From: Ophiodon elongatus | Taxonomy: Eukaryota; Chordata; Actinopteri; Perciformes; Hexagrammidae | NCBI GenBank assembly: GCA_016806645.1 | Contig: JACSYO010002174.1 | Location: forward strand, 379,001 to 443,000 | Reading direction: 5' to 3' | Length of the DNA stretch: 64,000 bases | Position numbers and translations under genes: made by a program | Shown: in pieces, positions 1-13,100 of the stretch | How positions within the stretch are numbered: position 1 is the first letter of the stretch | How the letters are laid out: the number at the start of each line of letters is the position of its first letter | Notes under the pieces: generated by a model | Told to the model about the DNA's origin: nothing | The model's input: only the letters and a program-made list of their open reading frames with translations | Database searches by the model: none

Positions 1-2319
1 TTCTGGCCTGAAGTCATAATAAAGATGCTGGCGTATATTGTATGTGCACCCTTAACTTTATTTCACAGTACTTTGTCTGAAAGCAGATAACATAGTATTA
101 AGAAATAAAATAAAAAAACACATTTTTGTGCTCTTGTTTGTTTTGATGCACTTGAACAACAACTGTTGATCTTTCTAAAGGTTTTATCAACACTCTTATT
201 AGACACAGAAGTGCTACAATATGCAGTATAAAAAACAAATCGCTATATAGCTAAATGAACTAGAAACCTGACAGCTCTCAGAGGATACTGAAATGCTTTT
301 ATAAAAATAACAACAAATGGAGACTCGTCAACAATATCAACATTGAAATGAAACAAAAGGAAATTTACACTTATACACATATCCCAAAATCTTAAGGCGG
401 TTGAAATATTAAGTCAGACAACCAAGTTAACACTTTAGAAGGTGCTTACATAACACATTCACATCAGGCTCATGAATGCTTCATTTCACACGAATGAGTA
501 AAAGCAGCGTCATGACACACTTCCATGAAATGGATGCAGCATTGTGACAGAAAACATACAAAAGGGATAACTTATGCCTGCAGTGATACTTACATACTCA
601 ATGACCAAAGGGAGAATAAGGAGTTGAAAAAATAAATAAAAAAGGTCGCAAAGGGCTGATGTTCTTTTCACTGTTTAACCTCAAAGAGCTGTACTCTACC
701 TTTTAATAAATGTCCTTTATGGACAAGATATTTATAGTTACTTTATTACAATTCTTCATGAGTGGGAGAATTGAACTACAGATTTATTGATCATCCACGA
801 ATATGAAGTGAGTCATCATGAGCATGTTTTGGAATAAGTTACATAAACACCTTACAAAGAAAAAGCATTAATATTTACTAAAAAAAATGTCATGATATAC
901 AAATTCACAGCCAGTAAGTCAGAGGATTCAGTTTCACATTCTCAAATTTTACTCTAGCACGTTGATATTCGTCTGGTACGTAGCTTTCATAATATACAAA
1001 AAGATTTAACAGCCTAGCAGTTTAAGAATAAAACAAAACCTCTCAGCAAGCAACAAGGCCCATCCGGAGAACAAACTACTTTCCAGCATTAATCGGATCA
1101 AACATTATGCAATTTAATACACTGGAAGAAATATTGAAGCAAAGGAAAAAACACAGTCGTTAATAGCATGAAATAAATAATTTTTTTACATAAAAGCTGC
1201 CATAGACAGATCAGAATATGTATCTGTTACATTCATCCATCGGGCTCTCCTGCAGGGAAGAGCAGCGGCCTCTACCTAAACAACAGGTGACAAAGAACAG
1301 CTGCCTCCCTTTTAAAATGTTAGTGATTAATAGTAGGCTTTCAATACCATATCCTGGATGTGGATATTAATGTTTCCCAATGTTTTCAGTAACTGATACA
1401 ATAAAAAAAGGAACGAAAAATGAACCTACTGCTGTATGTTCTTACGATCCCCAGACCGTGCAGAAATATTGTAAACATTTCAGCTTTTTCTACTTTTGTA
1501 CTAAAGATACAAATGATGGTTCAAGAAACTGATGATTGAGACTTTCATTACAGCATGGAATATACTGCATCTTGTCTGCATGAAGTCTATCAGATTCCAT
1601 GCAGTGAATACTGCGTTGTGTGATAAAGGGGACATTAAAACTGAATCCGTCTGGATTTTTTAAATGCATGTAAAAGCTTTTAAAAAAGAAAATAATAAAA
1701 AAACAGGCGGTGATGGTTAAAATGACAAAAGGTTTAAAGTGTCTGTTCTTCAGCAACAAGTTCTTCTAAATGAACAGCGCTCCATTTGATAAACCTGATT
1801 CATCCACTAATACTTATCCATTTACACAGCAAACATTGCAAATATAGATACCCATATCTGTACATAGTTTTTGTTGAATTAAATATATGCAGGGAGGGAA
1901 GAAAAAAAAGGTTCATTTTGAATGAAGGGTCCAAATAATTCCTCAAAAACTGTTGAGGTTTCAGTAGACATATCTTCATATAGTAGTTTCATATTACACA
2001 ACAGCAAATCCACTGTCACAGGACTTGGCCATGCGATACCCAAAAACCTATAATCCATTGTAACATATATATATATATATTATTAATTTGCAAGATATTT
2101 TCTCTTCAATCGATAAAAGTTTTCCCGATGAATGCTTTACATAATATGACAAATTTAAAGACTCTTTAACCCATTTTCCTCACAGTCAAAAGAGAATGTG
2201 AGACACGTGAGTGAGTAGTTGATTATAATATGGAAGTATCCATTGATTCAATTGTCAAGATGAGGTTTTTGTGTCATCTCTGCAATGTGTGTGGTCCATT
2301 TTAAAAACACCTAAAGAGG
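1..2319 (-). other. elfn1: Probable elfn1 3' UTR and downstream AT-rich DNA
   Basis: The region follows the stop codon and is AT-rich, with no convincing ORF; the 89-aa frame near 1.5-1.76 kb has no recognisable domain. Minus-strand AATAAA hexamers occur at 783-788, 742-747 and 57-62, so cleavage could use any of these or a site beyond the window edge. A short (TA)n run lies near 2067-2080. I recognise no interspersed repeat here, unlike the rest of the window, which fits a constrained 3' UTR. The true end of the transcript cannot be read from sequence alone. Confidence 0.5.
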
Positions 2320-4686
2320 TTATGATTTCTGTTGGGATGATACACCTTTCCAGTAGTCTAAAATATCATGCAGGTCCTCATCCTTTGCAAACTGGACTTT
2401 CTTACGCAGAGCATGGCCCGCAGCCATATACTCTTCATCTTTGTGCCGTTTCCGGTGGAGTTTGAATCGCTCCCAGATGCTGTGTGAGGGTTTGCAGTAG
2501 TATTCAGGACTGGAGGAGTAGCTTAGATTATGATAATGCGATGACAGGTGGGAATATGCTAAGTCTCTGGAGCGGGAGTGAGTGAGAGGCTCCAACATGG
2601 AGGATTTGTGGCCGTCAGGTCCTTCAAGCTCCTCTATCTGAGCGTCGGGATACGAGTGCCGGTGGTCGTTGTACTGTCGGATCTTCTCTGCCTCGGCCCT
2701 CAGGATGGCGGCAGCGGGCGTTACAGTGAGGAGGGTCTCTCCTTTTGGGGAGGTTTTCTCTATGTACTTGGATTCAGAGCGATAAGGCCTGGGGCTTCGC
2801 ATGGGCCCTCCTGTGGCAGTGCTGGGCCTCTTTGGTGAGATGTCAGAGCTCCGATGCCTCTGCAGAGAGTGGTGATAGCTGTCCGTATACACTGGGGAAA
2901 GAAGGCCAGATTTACTCTGTGGGTGTTCTGATATTAGTACGAGCTGGGGCTCTGCAGTGGACACTGCACCGGATTTCCCTTGAAAAGAGGTGGACTCTGA
3001 CTTTAGCGCGTCTATACAGTTGTTGATAATCTGATTGACTTTATCCACCTCTTTTGCAATGGTGGAAATCTCTGCCACTGACCCCTGGCTATTCCCAGCC
3101 ATTCCCATGTCGCACTCCCTGCGTTCATGGTGGTTCACGCTTCGCACCTCCATGTAATTTCCTTTCATCATTTTAGGAGTATCACTTATCTCTTGAAATT
3201 TGTACTGCTCCATTTCAGCCGCAGATGGCAAGTATGGCATACGTGCCATGCTCTCCCCGGCCAACAACTGCTTCTGCGACATTCGAGAAATAGTTGCTCC
3301 CTCCAGCTCTTGTCCGTATTTGAGTTCTATTATGTTTTTCTTCAGGCTACTGGCTTTTTTGTGCTCTTCATCTTGCTGACGCTTTCTACGTAAACAATAG
3401 TAGACCACACCGAGGAAAATGACCATGCTAAAGAGGCAGCCCAAAATTGTCATGATGTAGTGAGTAGCAGTTGCTTTGTTTACAACTTTAACCTTTCCAA
3501 CCAAAGTGCCAGTAGTGAATGTCAGACAAGTGTGGTTGTGTCTCAGGGCGTTACGTATCGAAGCGACACAGTATGTGTAGTTAGTGTGGGGTTTAAGGTT
3601 GTCTAGTTCAATGTCCTCCTTTATATCTTTTAGGTTTTGAATATCGCTGAAAAAGCTGTTGTTGTACAGAACCAGGATGTACATCTTCTTGAAGGGGTGA
3701 GGAATCTGAACCGTGATGGTCGCGCCTGTATTCGATACTTGCTTCAGTTTCATTAGAGTGTTTACTTCCACTTCGTTGTTAGTACTGATGGTGATGTCTT
3801 CTGGTTCTGTGCCTGAGGGACAATCTTCCAGCCCACAGAGTGTCAAGTCCGGTGGGGGTGTCATGGGCTCAGTGGGCATAGGAATAAATGGTGTCACATA
3901 GTCATCAGTACACACGGTGGTGAGCATGTGAAGCGCATTTCGATATGTTGGATTGTTCGGATTCTGGCTTAGTAAACTATAACCAGAGACGCCAGGTGGG
4001 GAGTCGCAGACCATCCGCTCATTTGTCCTGTTTGGGAAAACTGAGAGCCATTTGACGAAACCAAGTAGTTCACATGAGCAGTTGAAAGGGTTGGTGTACA
4101 GCTCACAGGTGGTCAGTTTAGTCAAACTGGTAAACGTGGACCCGTCTAACTGCTGGATTCGGTTCATGGAGAGGTCAATGTTCTCTATGTTGGGGCATTC
4201 CCAAAAGGCATTGGGTGTCACAGTCTCAATCAGGTTTGCCTGGAGGTAGAGGTACTGCAGCTTTCCTAAACCCCTGAGGATCCCCTCTGTCAGGTTCCGC
4301 AACTTGTTGAAGCCCATTTGAAGGACTTGTAAGTTGAACTGAGCAGAAAAGGCCCCATCCTCTATGTTGGAGATGTCATTCTTCGTCAGGTTCAGGTAGG
4401 TCAAGTTGGCAAAGCGACTAAGGGCAGAATAATGGATGCTTTTAATTTTGTTTTCATTCAGACGAAGGTCCACAATGGTGCTGTTGATATGCTGTGGGAT
4501 GGCCTCATAAGGTGGTTGGTTTTGGCTACAAATTGCAAGCCATACAAAGCCCTTTTCACCCTCAATTAACCAGCAGTCTCCACTGACTCTGCCGATATGA
4601 GTCAAATACACAATGGCTACAGACCAAAACAAGGCACTCATCACCACGCCTAAGCTGCAGGCCATGGGTGCTTCTCTGAGAGTCAT
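2320..4686 (-). CDS. elfn1: ELFN1: LRR and fibronectin III synaptic adhesion protein
   Basis: Single-exon CDS of 788 aa. Seen: hydrophobic signal segment (about 9-35); N-terminal LRR cap from Cys38; five LRRs (about 70-189); C-terminal cap with Cys203, 205, 227 and 259; an FN3-like region (about 305-392); one membrane helix (about 411-432) followed by a basic stop-transfer RRKR; and a 355-aa cytoplasmic tail. Near the C-terminus, KKVQF (763-766 is the core VQF with its preceding Lys) fits the RVxF docking motif for protein phosphatase 1. Extracellular NxS/T sequons include N68, N94, N99, N131, N219, N369 and N384. Family knowledge: ELFN1 (PPP1R28) is a postsynaptic protein that binds and modulates presynaptic group III mGluRs in trans at certain interneuron and photoreceptor synapses. 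The N-terminal cap, the 'STIAKEVDKVNQIINNC' tail block and the C-terminus match my memory of ELFN1 better than ELFN2. The Pro-rich linker before FN3 is short compared with mammals. An in-frame TGA lies at 4732-4734. Met1 has a weak start context; Met8 (4663-4665, with G at +4) is a credible alternative. Fish have two co-orthologues and I cannot say which this is. Confidence 0.96.
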   Translation of the reverse strand: MTLREAPMACSLGVVMSALFWSVAIVYLTHIGRVSGDCWLIEGEKGFVWLAICSQNQPPYEAIPQHINSTIVDLRLNENKIKSIHYSALSRFANLTYLNLTKNDISNIEDGAFSAQFNLQVLQMGFNKLRNLTEGILRGLGKLQYLYLQANLIETVTPNAFWECPNIENIDLSMNRIQQLDGSTFTSLTKLTTCELYTNPFNCSCELLGFVKWLSVFPNRTNERMVCDSPPGVSGYSLLSQNPNNPTYRNALHMLTTVCTDDYVTPFIPMPTEPMTPPPDLTLCGLEDCPSGTEPEDITISTNNEVEVNTLMKLKQVSNTGATITVQIPHPFKKMYILVLYNNSFFSDIQNLKDIKEDIELDNLKPHTNYTYCVASIRNALRHNHTCLTFTTGTLVGKVKVVNKATATHYIMTILGCLFSMVIFLGVVYYCLRRKRQQDEEHKKASSLKKNIIELKYGQELEGATISRMSQKQLLAGESMARMPYLPSAAEMEQYKFQEISDTPKMMKGNYMEVRSVNHHERRECDMGMAGNSQGSVAEISTIAKEVDKVNQIINNCIDALKSESTSFQGKSGAVSTAEPQLVLISEHPQSKSGLLSPVYTDSYHHSLQRHRSSDISPKRPSTATGGPMRSPRPYRSESKYIEKTSPKGETLLTVTPAAAILRAEAEKIRQYNDHRHSYPDAQIEELEGPDGHKSSMLEPLTHSRSRDLAYSHLSSHYHNLSYSSSPEYYCKPSHSIWERFKLHRKRHKDEEYMAAGHALRKKVQFAKDEDLHDILDYWKGVSSQQKS

Positions 4687-5036
4687 GTGCAGGGCCCAAA
4701 AAAATGAGAGGAGGGTGATACCGCAGTGGTTTCAGTGCAGCTGAGATCTTGTTGGAATGTCAGCCGGATGTTCAACTGTTCTCCGAGCCAGAAACAATCC
4801 TTTTATTTGTCTTCTCCTCATTGATGGATGGTAATGTCCCCATGTACCAATCAGAAAGATGTTGAGAATCAGCCCTTACACTGAGTTTCTTTCATTGAGG
4901 TTTGCCTGCAGTGAAAACCGCCTCAGGTTGGCTTGTGCTTTTCTCCTTAGAGGTTACCATCATTAAATGGTCTCATCTTGTTGTTTCTGCCACTGTCTTC
5001 CTATCTGTGTCTCTCTCATGTGCACGGAGGAATAAC
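4687..5036 (-). other. elfn1: elfn1 5' leader part of the coding exon, with splice acceptor
   Basis: Read on the minus strand, a pyrimidine-rich stretch ending TTGTCTTTTGCAG finishes at 5037. The exon would therefore begin at 5036 and carry about 350 nt of leader before Met1. Several AUGs lie in this leader outside the main frame. A coding exon with a nearby upstream acceptor agrees with what is known of ELFN-family genes, which keep all coding sequence in the last exon. The splice call rests on the motif alone. Confidence 0.65.
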
Positions 5037-7119
5037 CTGCAAAAGACAAGAACACATCGTTGACATTAATTACATTTGATCAGGATAAGAAATATCGTTA
5101 TATTGCATTAGTTGGTATTGAAATGTTGCATTGGAAACCCAGGATTCATGTTTACTGTAGGCCCTCCTTGTTCTTGCCCCACCAATTATTTTGTCCACAA
5201 TTTAAGACGTGTTTGCATTCCCTGTGGCAGACTGCAATTTAAGGAAACTGTTGGCCAATTACCACTTGACAGGTCGGGGAAAGCAGGGTCCCTGTTTTCA
5301 CACCATTAACCCGAGGACTGTCAGACGCAACTGAGGCTGGCCAATGTTAAGAAGCTGCATTAAATCAATTACATAACACCACATGAAATGACACTTTTGA
5401 TCAATGCATTTCGGATTTTCCTCTGAAAACCCTGAAATCCTTTTGTGCACTGATTCAAGAGGAAAATTGAGCACAAGGTGTGATTCTTGGATCATCCCAA
5501 AATTAAATTAAGATATTTTGCAAAGGGAGACGAGCCATGGTTGAAAAAGGGGAGCAACAAAAAGAACAAAGAAAACAAAAAGAAAAAGCTCCAAATTATA
5601 TTTTCTTCTTTTGACGCTTCTTGTCAATCTTGCTTCTCAAATACAAAATACAGCATGTGATATTCTAACGACAATTGCTTTTCTTAAAAAAAATATTTCA
5701 TCTGGTTTCGCTGTTTGTGCAGTTTCATACGGTAAGATAATACCAGTTAATCCACTCACAGTGACTTGGCTGAAAAACCTCCTCTTCTAATTGTTAAAGT
5801 TTTTAAAGAAACAATCATATTGGTCATGAATTACAATTCCAGTATACAATGTATATGTATATACTGTACATATATAATTGAATTGAATAGATCAGGCCCA
5901 TTGTTACCATTATCCAAACCAGCTATTTTAGTCAGTGTCAGCCTAATCTCTGATGGGTGTATCCCAAACTGTAACTGTAGCATTTTTATTAAAAGTTAGC
6001 AAACATTGGCCACCGTGAACCAGACTGGCCATAGTGTTACAAAAAACCTTGAGTGTATCAGACTAACAAGGATGTGTTTGTTGCTTATGTGTTCAACTTT
6101 TCATTTGTAAAAGGATGTATTTGCTATTTCGTTATTAAAGTTACACAGTGTCGCTTCCAAGTGTAGAGATTCTACTTCTTTCAGTTGATGGATTCAGAGC
6201 ACGACCTTACTCTATTATATCACCAAATCATTCATTATTACAGCCTTCATTACTGCATATAATTGTCGAAGGGTATGGCTACTGACACGGCAATGAACAC
6301 GAAAAAAATGTTATGCTGCCTGCTGCTCAGGTATGCGGTAGTGCTTGAAAGTCTGCAATCACCAATAATAATGTGTCTTTTGAAGCAATTTGCCAAATTG
6401 ATTTTTAGCAAGAGGATGTTTATACTCCACTGCAGGTTGAAATTCATGAAGTAGATCAAAGAGAACACAATTTGCAGTAGTCAATTAAATTAGTTACAAG
6501 GAGATTACTGTTGGGCAACCTTCAAAATATTTAAGATTAGTTTTGACAATAGTATTAACCACTAATTAGTAATTAATGAGAGTTAAAATGTGCTCTGGAA
6601 ATGAGCTCATCAACCCAGAAATATTGAAATGAGTATTAATCAGCTCTGTCTCCGACAAAGGCCATAATTAGTTGTTGGGGAGATACAGGGGTTGAGGAGG
6701 TGCTTTTGTGTGTTAGAGAACATGGCTCCTCACAACAGGAATAAATAAATGTGACAGTTTATGGCAGAGAGAATATACTTCAAGTTGAAAAAAACCCACC
6801 TGCCATTGAGGACCTAAAGGCCATTCCTGCTGTCATTTGACCTTTTTCTGAGTTTAGTTTATCACATTAAAATCACACAAGTGTTGTTTTTTTCCTCATC
6901 ATACATCAAGTTGGGGATACAACCACTAAAATGTTACTTGTTGGGTGATTGTGTCTTATATTAAGACAAACATACTTAGATTTTGTGTTCTCAAAAGTGA
7001 AGTAAATACGATGGGTATCAACTGGGGACCAGCAGCAGTTTTTAACTAGTCTGAAAGTTTAATTCCTGGGGATACTGAGCTTGGCTTGGTGTGTGTTTTG
7101 AGTTTCTCCTGTTCGCCTT

Positions 7120-7192
7120 ATTAGAGTTCAATCCCTAAATCGTCTTGCAGTGAAGCGACACTCCTAAACACTGAGCCAACGGGACCACCCAA
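7120..7192 (-). repeat. Relic of tRNA-headed SINE (head only)
   Basis: Read on the minus strand the piece starts GGGTGGTCCCGTTGGCTCAG and continues with a 'TGTCGCTTCACTGCAAGA' block. This is the eroded form of the common fish repeat head. It has an A-box-like TGGCTCAGTG and a decayed B-box-like GGATTGAACTC, the internal Pol III promoter elements of tRNA-derived SINEs. The body and tail seen in the copy near 58.8 kb are absent. It is not a functional tRNA gene: no cloverleaf or anticodon arm can be defended. Confidence 0.55.
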
Positions 7193-10100
7193 TAACGAAT
7201 CCCTGTGGTTTCCACATTTTATATTCCCAAACAAACCCTAACACACGGTGCCAAAAAAACCTACAGTACATAGGAACTGCAAGCTTGCACATATACAGAC
7301 TTTAGCAGAATAATAATAACTAAAAACAGAATGATAATAAATCTGCTGTTGGGGAAATAAGCTTTCCAGCTCTGAATCGTCTCCAACAGTAAACACTGTG
7401 CTGTACGCTGATAAACTGATAATTCGAATGTTGATAGTGTAATCTGACACATTGCATGTTTCACATAGACTTGAGCTGGCCTAAAGGGTGAGCTTATATT
7501 TGAATCTTTAGCTCATAGTTTAGCCAATTTTTATTTATATTCTGCACATTTACTGTAAATGGGGAAACTGGTATGTCTTCATTGCCAATTCACTATTTCT
7601 GCAAATGTGGTAAATGATTGCATAATACAGCAAGCTGCTTGAATGTGTTGAATAAACGCTGTTATTTTGTTTAGTGGCAGACAGCGTGAAGATAGCTCAC
7701 TGCAAGTTTCATTCAACGGCGCATAATATACAGCATTTTAAAACACAAGTGAAGGTGCACAGAAACAATTTTTTAATCACAATTCTCCTTGGCTCACACA
7801 ATGCTAACAAATAATTACCTGCAAATTATCTGCTGAGCTGAGATGATTAAGTCAAAGCACTGGTCAGCTAGTCAAGGGAGATAAAGAGGAGAAATAAATG
7901 CTGTGATGGAGGACACTGCAACAGAATGCCAAAGGCTGCCATTACAAAACCACCTTCATGGCGACAAAAGAGCAGCGGCAGAGGAGCATTGAAGAAAAGA
8001 ACACTCTCAAAGCCTCCGGGAGGAAAGAGGCTCCAAATCAAATGTTCCATGAAATGAATATGAAAAAATACAGCTCTGCAGAATATCTGGCAAGGCAAAG
8101 GATCTCTAAAAGAAAAACGGTGCTTTGATTATGTTCCTCAGTCTCTGACCTTTATTGCAAATACCGCACGGCAGAGACTGAGCTCATCTGACCTGATCTC
8201 CGCCCGCTCACAGCGTGGTGCTGGTTCAAGATCCTTCAGCGGCTAAATGGAAGTTTAAGTTAAACCTGAGAACTCTCCTCTCAATTACAATGCATTGGCT
8301 GTGTTTTGTTTGTCCACAGTGACTCACTCTAGTGAGCCTCAAACCGATTCACTGCCTCGCCACTGAAAGCCATGCATAAATTACAGCCGGGCTAGAGTCC
8401 TGTGTGACTGTAAACACATATACACACAACCATGCTTACAATAATATTTAATACTATACAGGATCTTCTGCATGCAGATTTAAAATTAAAACACTGAATC
8501 TTAACTCTTGCACTCATGTCCCAGAGAATCCACAGCATATGCCAAGAAAAACAACCCTGCAGTGTTGAGTTGTTAGGGGACAAACAAAGCAACCAACTAC
8601 ATTAAAATACATTTTTAATACTTTGGTTTCATGCAAATCAGATCATATTGTATATGCAGATCTTCAAATAAGCCAAAGGCATCCAGCAGGGTGTGTTGCT
8701 TTTTGAGAGCTTGGGTCTATTTGCCACCACAGACCCACTTTCCATAATGACAGCAATCTGTATGGTCCAGAGCTAGCCTTGAGTGCAGCAGGCCAGAACA
8801 CCCAAGGCATCAGAGCTGAGTATATTCCCCTATCAGACACAGGCAGCCATTCCACAGTCTCTTTTCCATTTAGGCTTTATGCGCTGGGTAATGAAGGTTT
8901 TTCTTTTTCTTTTCCTCGTCTGTGGATAACCTATTGAAACCCTGCTCTTGAACAACTATTCAAACACTGTCTTGTAAATTTTCTGTTCCGGTCACTCGGG
9001 GCCTGTTCATGCTTCACTTCTGCTCAGGAAATCATTGATTCTTCTTATTATGAAAAAAAGGCGACAAAACATCACAGAGGTCGCTATAAATGTGTAGAAA
9101 CAACTCTATCTTTTATATTTATAGATACGATTTTTGGCAGCATCTAAAGCAACTAGACTTGAGCAAAGAGTTGCCCCGTGGAAAAAATCACAGAAGAGTT
9201 TGAACGTTGATACGGCGTTACAGGAGAGGGTTGAAGTGTTGTGATGGTGACAGGTTGTGTCGTACTTTAAGGGGGATCTATCGGCTCCAGTGGCTCTCTG
9301 TGTCTGGCTGGATTTCTTGAAACGTGGAGCAGATGAGTCGTCCTCTCTCACTCAGAGCTTAAGGATTGCTGCTCCGCCACAAGAGCCAGTGCTTCAAGGC
9401 AAACTCTGACAGAAGCTCCAGAACGCCACATTGCGAGGAACAATCTCGACACCGCTTCGTCTCTCTCCTCACAAACAGTCGTATATTGTATGCAAACCAA
9501 CCCGACTGCACATCACCACCGTCTCTATCTCTACCTCTCAGTTCCCTTCTGTTTGTCAGTGGGTCTGACCAGATAATTCCCCCGTGCATACTAAACACAT
9601 TTCTTTCTGTTCTATCGCCAAGTGTCTAAAAAAGCGTGATATCAAAGAATCTGTTTCTACAGTTTGAGGCCGTGCTGCTTCTTGTTTCTCCCCGCGCTTC
9701 CTATCTTGTTCTTTGTGATGGTGATTTGGTGAAGGTGCCTCAATCTCCGAGGACCCTCCTCATCCATACCAATGACGGCCCTTTATTTGATGTCATTGAA
9801 AATGTATGCTCTTCTTGCTGGGGTGAATGAAAAAGAAGTAAAGATTGGAAACCAGAAGTGGGGAATCAATTGAGTTTAAATAGAACTACTTCTCTTGGGG
9901 AAGGAAAACATTGTGCTCATTGAGGTACTGAATTGCTTTAGAGGGAAGGAGAACGGGGGCACATATGCTTGGGTTATGTCAGAGGATATTAAACTCATAC
10001 ATTAATTACTCTGGGAATATTGCCTGGAAAATAATTGATGAATTGTCTTCATTGACTACTTATTGCAAAAAGTCCAGCACTTCAGTAGACAGGAGCTCAG

Positions 10101-13100
10101 CAAATATAGTTTTTAGTTAGTATAACCTAACTAAAAAGTATGCAGTATTGTGTGCCAATGCATTTGTAATTTTTCATACCAGACAAAGCCTTTTATTCCT
10201 GCATGGCAATTGGAATTTATTGAGGCTGAAATAAAGTAATAAATGTAGTGATACGATATTGTAGTTGGAGTTACACAAGTTTCCTTAAAAGTGTTAGATG
10301 TAATGTTGTTTGCCTGATTCTCACAAGTGAGACCATTTCACAGAATTCCACATATATTGAAACCTGCAACATCCGTATTGGAAATATGCCCTCTGCATTT
10401 AAATCTTTTTGGCAAACAATGAGGCAAAATGGTGGCCTTCCGTTTGGTATTTTCATTTATTGTCTCTGTACCGTAGCTCCTTGACATCTGTGCCTTAGAA
10501 CATCTCTTCACCAAAGGTTTTTGTAAACGCAGCAAGACAATTATTTTGTTCGTTTAATGTCACTCAGTAAATACATGTTCACTAAAGTCACGCTGTAGAA
10601 TGGATTGCAGCAATATTCAGTATATAAGTTAAATGACCAAACATGTTTTATTGTAATTCATGTATTGTTGGTAATAGTTAATGATTTGATGTGTGTAGCA
10701 AATCTCTTACTATGTTCATGTTATGCACCAATACACCAAAACAAATACCTTGTATGTAAAACCCCAGTCTGACTCAGAAGCTGTAATTCATTAGTCAATC
10801 ACAGCTGTTTAATGAATACCTCATGTGTTACTTACTATTACTAAAGAAAGAGATATTACTATAATTGTTGAAGAAACAAATCTAAAATAATGCACATTTA
10901 TTTGTGTTTCTTTTCCTAGTAATCAAACATCCTAGATTTATTGAATTTTTTTTTTTTCTGAGATGAACAAAATTTAATCAAGTAACATCTTCTTGCTGAC
11001 AATTAGTACTGCTCCCTGCTAATTAGCTGCAAATAAGTACGAGTGTGTTCAGTATTGCTGAAGTGTGAGTTGATCTCAATTAATGCTGATGATAGATTAG
11101 TGCTAAATGTCAAATAACAGAACCTTTATGGATAATTAAGGCCAAAGAGTGCAAAGGTTGGGCTGATTCAGATGAGCGTATAGGCATCCTGAATTTGAAA
11201 CCGGTCTGTTGGAAAGTTACATTCAGCCCACTTACTACTTGGTATTCTACACAGGTGTCATACTTTGTAAAACTTTAAATGACTTACTGCCCTGCCATCT
11301 CTTGTAAATTCCCAATATCTCACTCTATTGTTCTTCAGTGTATCAAGAGTCCTTCAGCAGGCTCATGACCTAGTATGAGTCAAGCTTGGACGAGAGTAAA
11401 AAATCTCATTACAAACTAAAAGCTCTACTTTGGGTGACACCTCTTATAAAGATGATAAGCCATGGAGAGTAGCGTGGAATCACACCACACTGATGGAGAC
11501 AGATGCATCAGTGAAATCCTGCAGGAGAATTAAAGCAGCCTGGCAGAATTAATCAGAAAACAAGGGAGCAGAAAGGTCCATTCTGCTCAACCTTGTACGA
11601 TGCTTTCTTTAAAATGAATGCTGTGAACTCTGCACTGTACTGTATTCTGTAACAAAACCCTTGTTCAGCTCCACAGAATGAACACTGAAGAGGGAAAAAA
11701 GCAACTTGGCTGTGGAAAGCATTTATCAAAAAGGACAGGAGCAAAGCAGAGTTTAATTTAATTCAGTACGTTTGAGAGTAAGATACAACTTGGAATAACA
11801 CCTGAAGGTTTAAATGCAATTTTCCAGACCATCAACTGACCATCAGCTCGGCACGTTATTTTGGCCTCCGAGCCAAAGCATCTGCCAGCACCGTCTCTTG
11901 CTGCTGACTCATGACATGTGAGCTAAAGTGGGAGCTACCTTGCAGCCCTGAGCGCGACAGGAAGTTATGGAAAACTCACTACTCAGGTGGATTTAACAGG
12001 CTTACTGGTTGTCAGCCTCTTTATGTGTTTATTAAAATCTTATATTTAGAGAATATGCTGACAAAATCTGTGATAAGACTCACTCCCCTTATCTTTGTCA
12101 ATTACCTCGCCACGCTGAGCTGAGGTTTCCCCACCAATTAACCTTCAGAATATGACTAGAGCTAATTCAATTTTGCTGTACTACAGGAGCGTGCTTCTGA
12201 CTGACAGGTCAACCTGCCTCCGTGTTCTGATTGACAGGCAGCGAACGGCGGAGCAGCCATTCCCTGTGCTGAATGTTCGTCTGACCCGACAGCCGATCTG
12301 ACACGATGAGGAAGAGGACATTATCACATTGAGATTATATACGCAAAGTTTAACTTAAATCATGAAGAGTTAGCTTGGCTTCCCGGGAATTTTACTTTAA
12401 AACAAGAAAGAATTCTTCCTACCCTCATTAACAAAAATTCAGTCACGACACTCATGTCGGCCTATTTTCTGAAATTTGTTTTAGTCTTAGTGGTGTGGCG
12501 CTGCTCATGTGATGCTTTGGAACAAATCTGAGCAGGTTTGACATAGATTACTCAAAATCCCCCTGACAGAGATGAAAATGTAACATTTAATGAACGTGGC
12601 CTACCTTCATGGGCAGTAATCAGTAATCCAGCCATGGGTGGTGAATTTAAGACTTTGGTGATCAGTGACAGCAGATAGGAGCGGCAGTAGCAGTAGCATC
12701 AGAGTTTGTTAATGTGTGTGGATCTGCTCATGATCATCTGATTTGGGAGCAGATAATGACTATGTTTGAACCTTTAAGCTCCTTTTTACAGAACCCAAAA
12801 AGTGTAGGCTATCACAGTTTGACAAGGTGACAGAAAGGAAAAAAAATCAATCGGCGCAAGCAAGGATGTTAGAAAAGTCTGACTTTCGTGGTGCTGCTAT
12901 TTGATCCCTCTATGAGTGCTGGAATGAAAGGAAACACTGGGGAGGGAAATGGAAACGTCGAGAAATAAAACTGTCTCTGCGTTGAAAGGGAAATTATTGT
13001 TTCTGACAAGGCAAATTCTCTCAGGCTCAATAAGGGGCAGAGGATGCAACAGAAAGCTCGTGGTCGAGAATCGGGTGCACCACAGAAAGCGAACTGTAGA

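Noticed and set aside
7120..7192. tRNA gene
   Set aside because: Has tRNA-like A and B boxes, but it matches a dispersed SINE head and lacks a foldable anticodon arm.
8214..8223. CGTGGTGCTG, half of a REST/NRSF site on the minus strand; also at 12887-12896
   Set aside because: Only the left half matches; the right half (GGACAGCGCC-like) is missing at both places.
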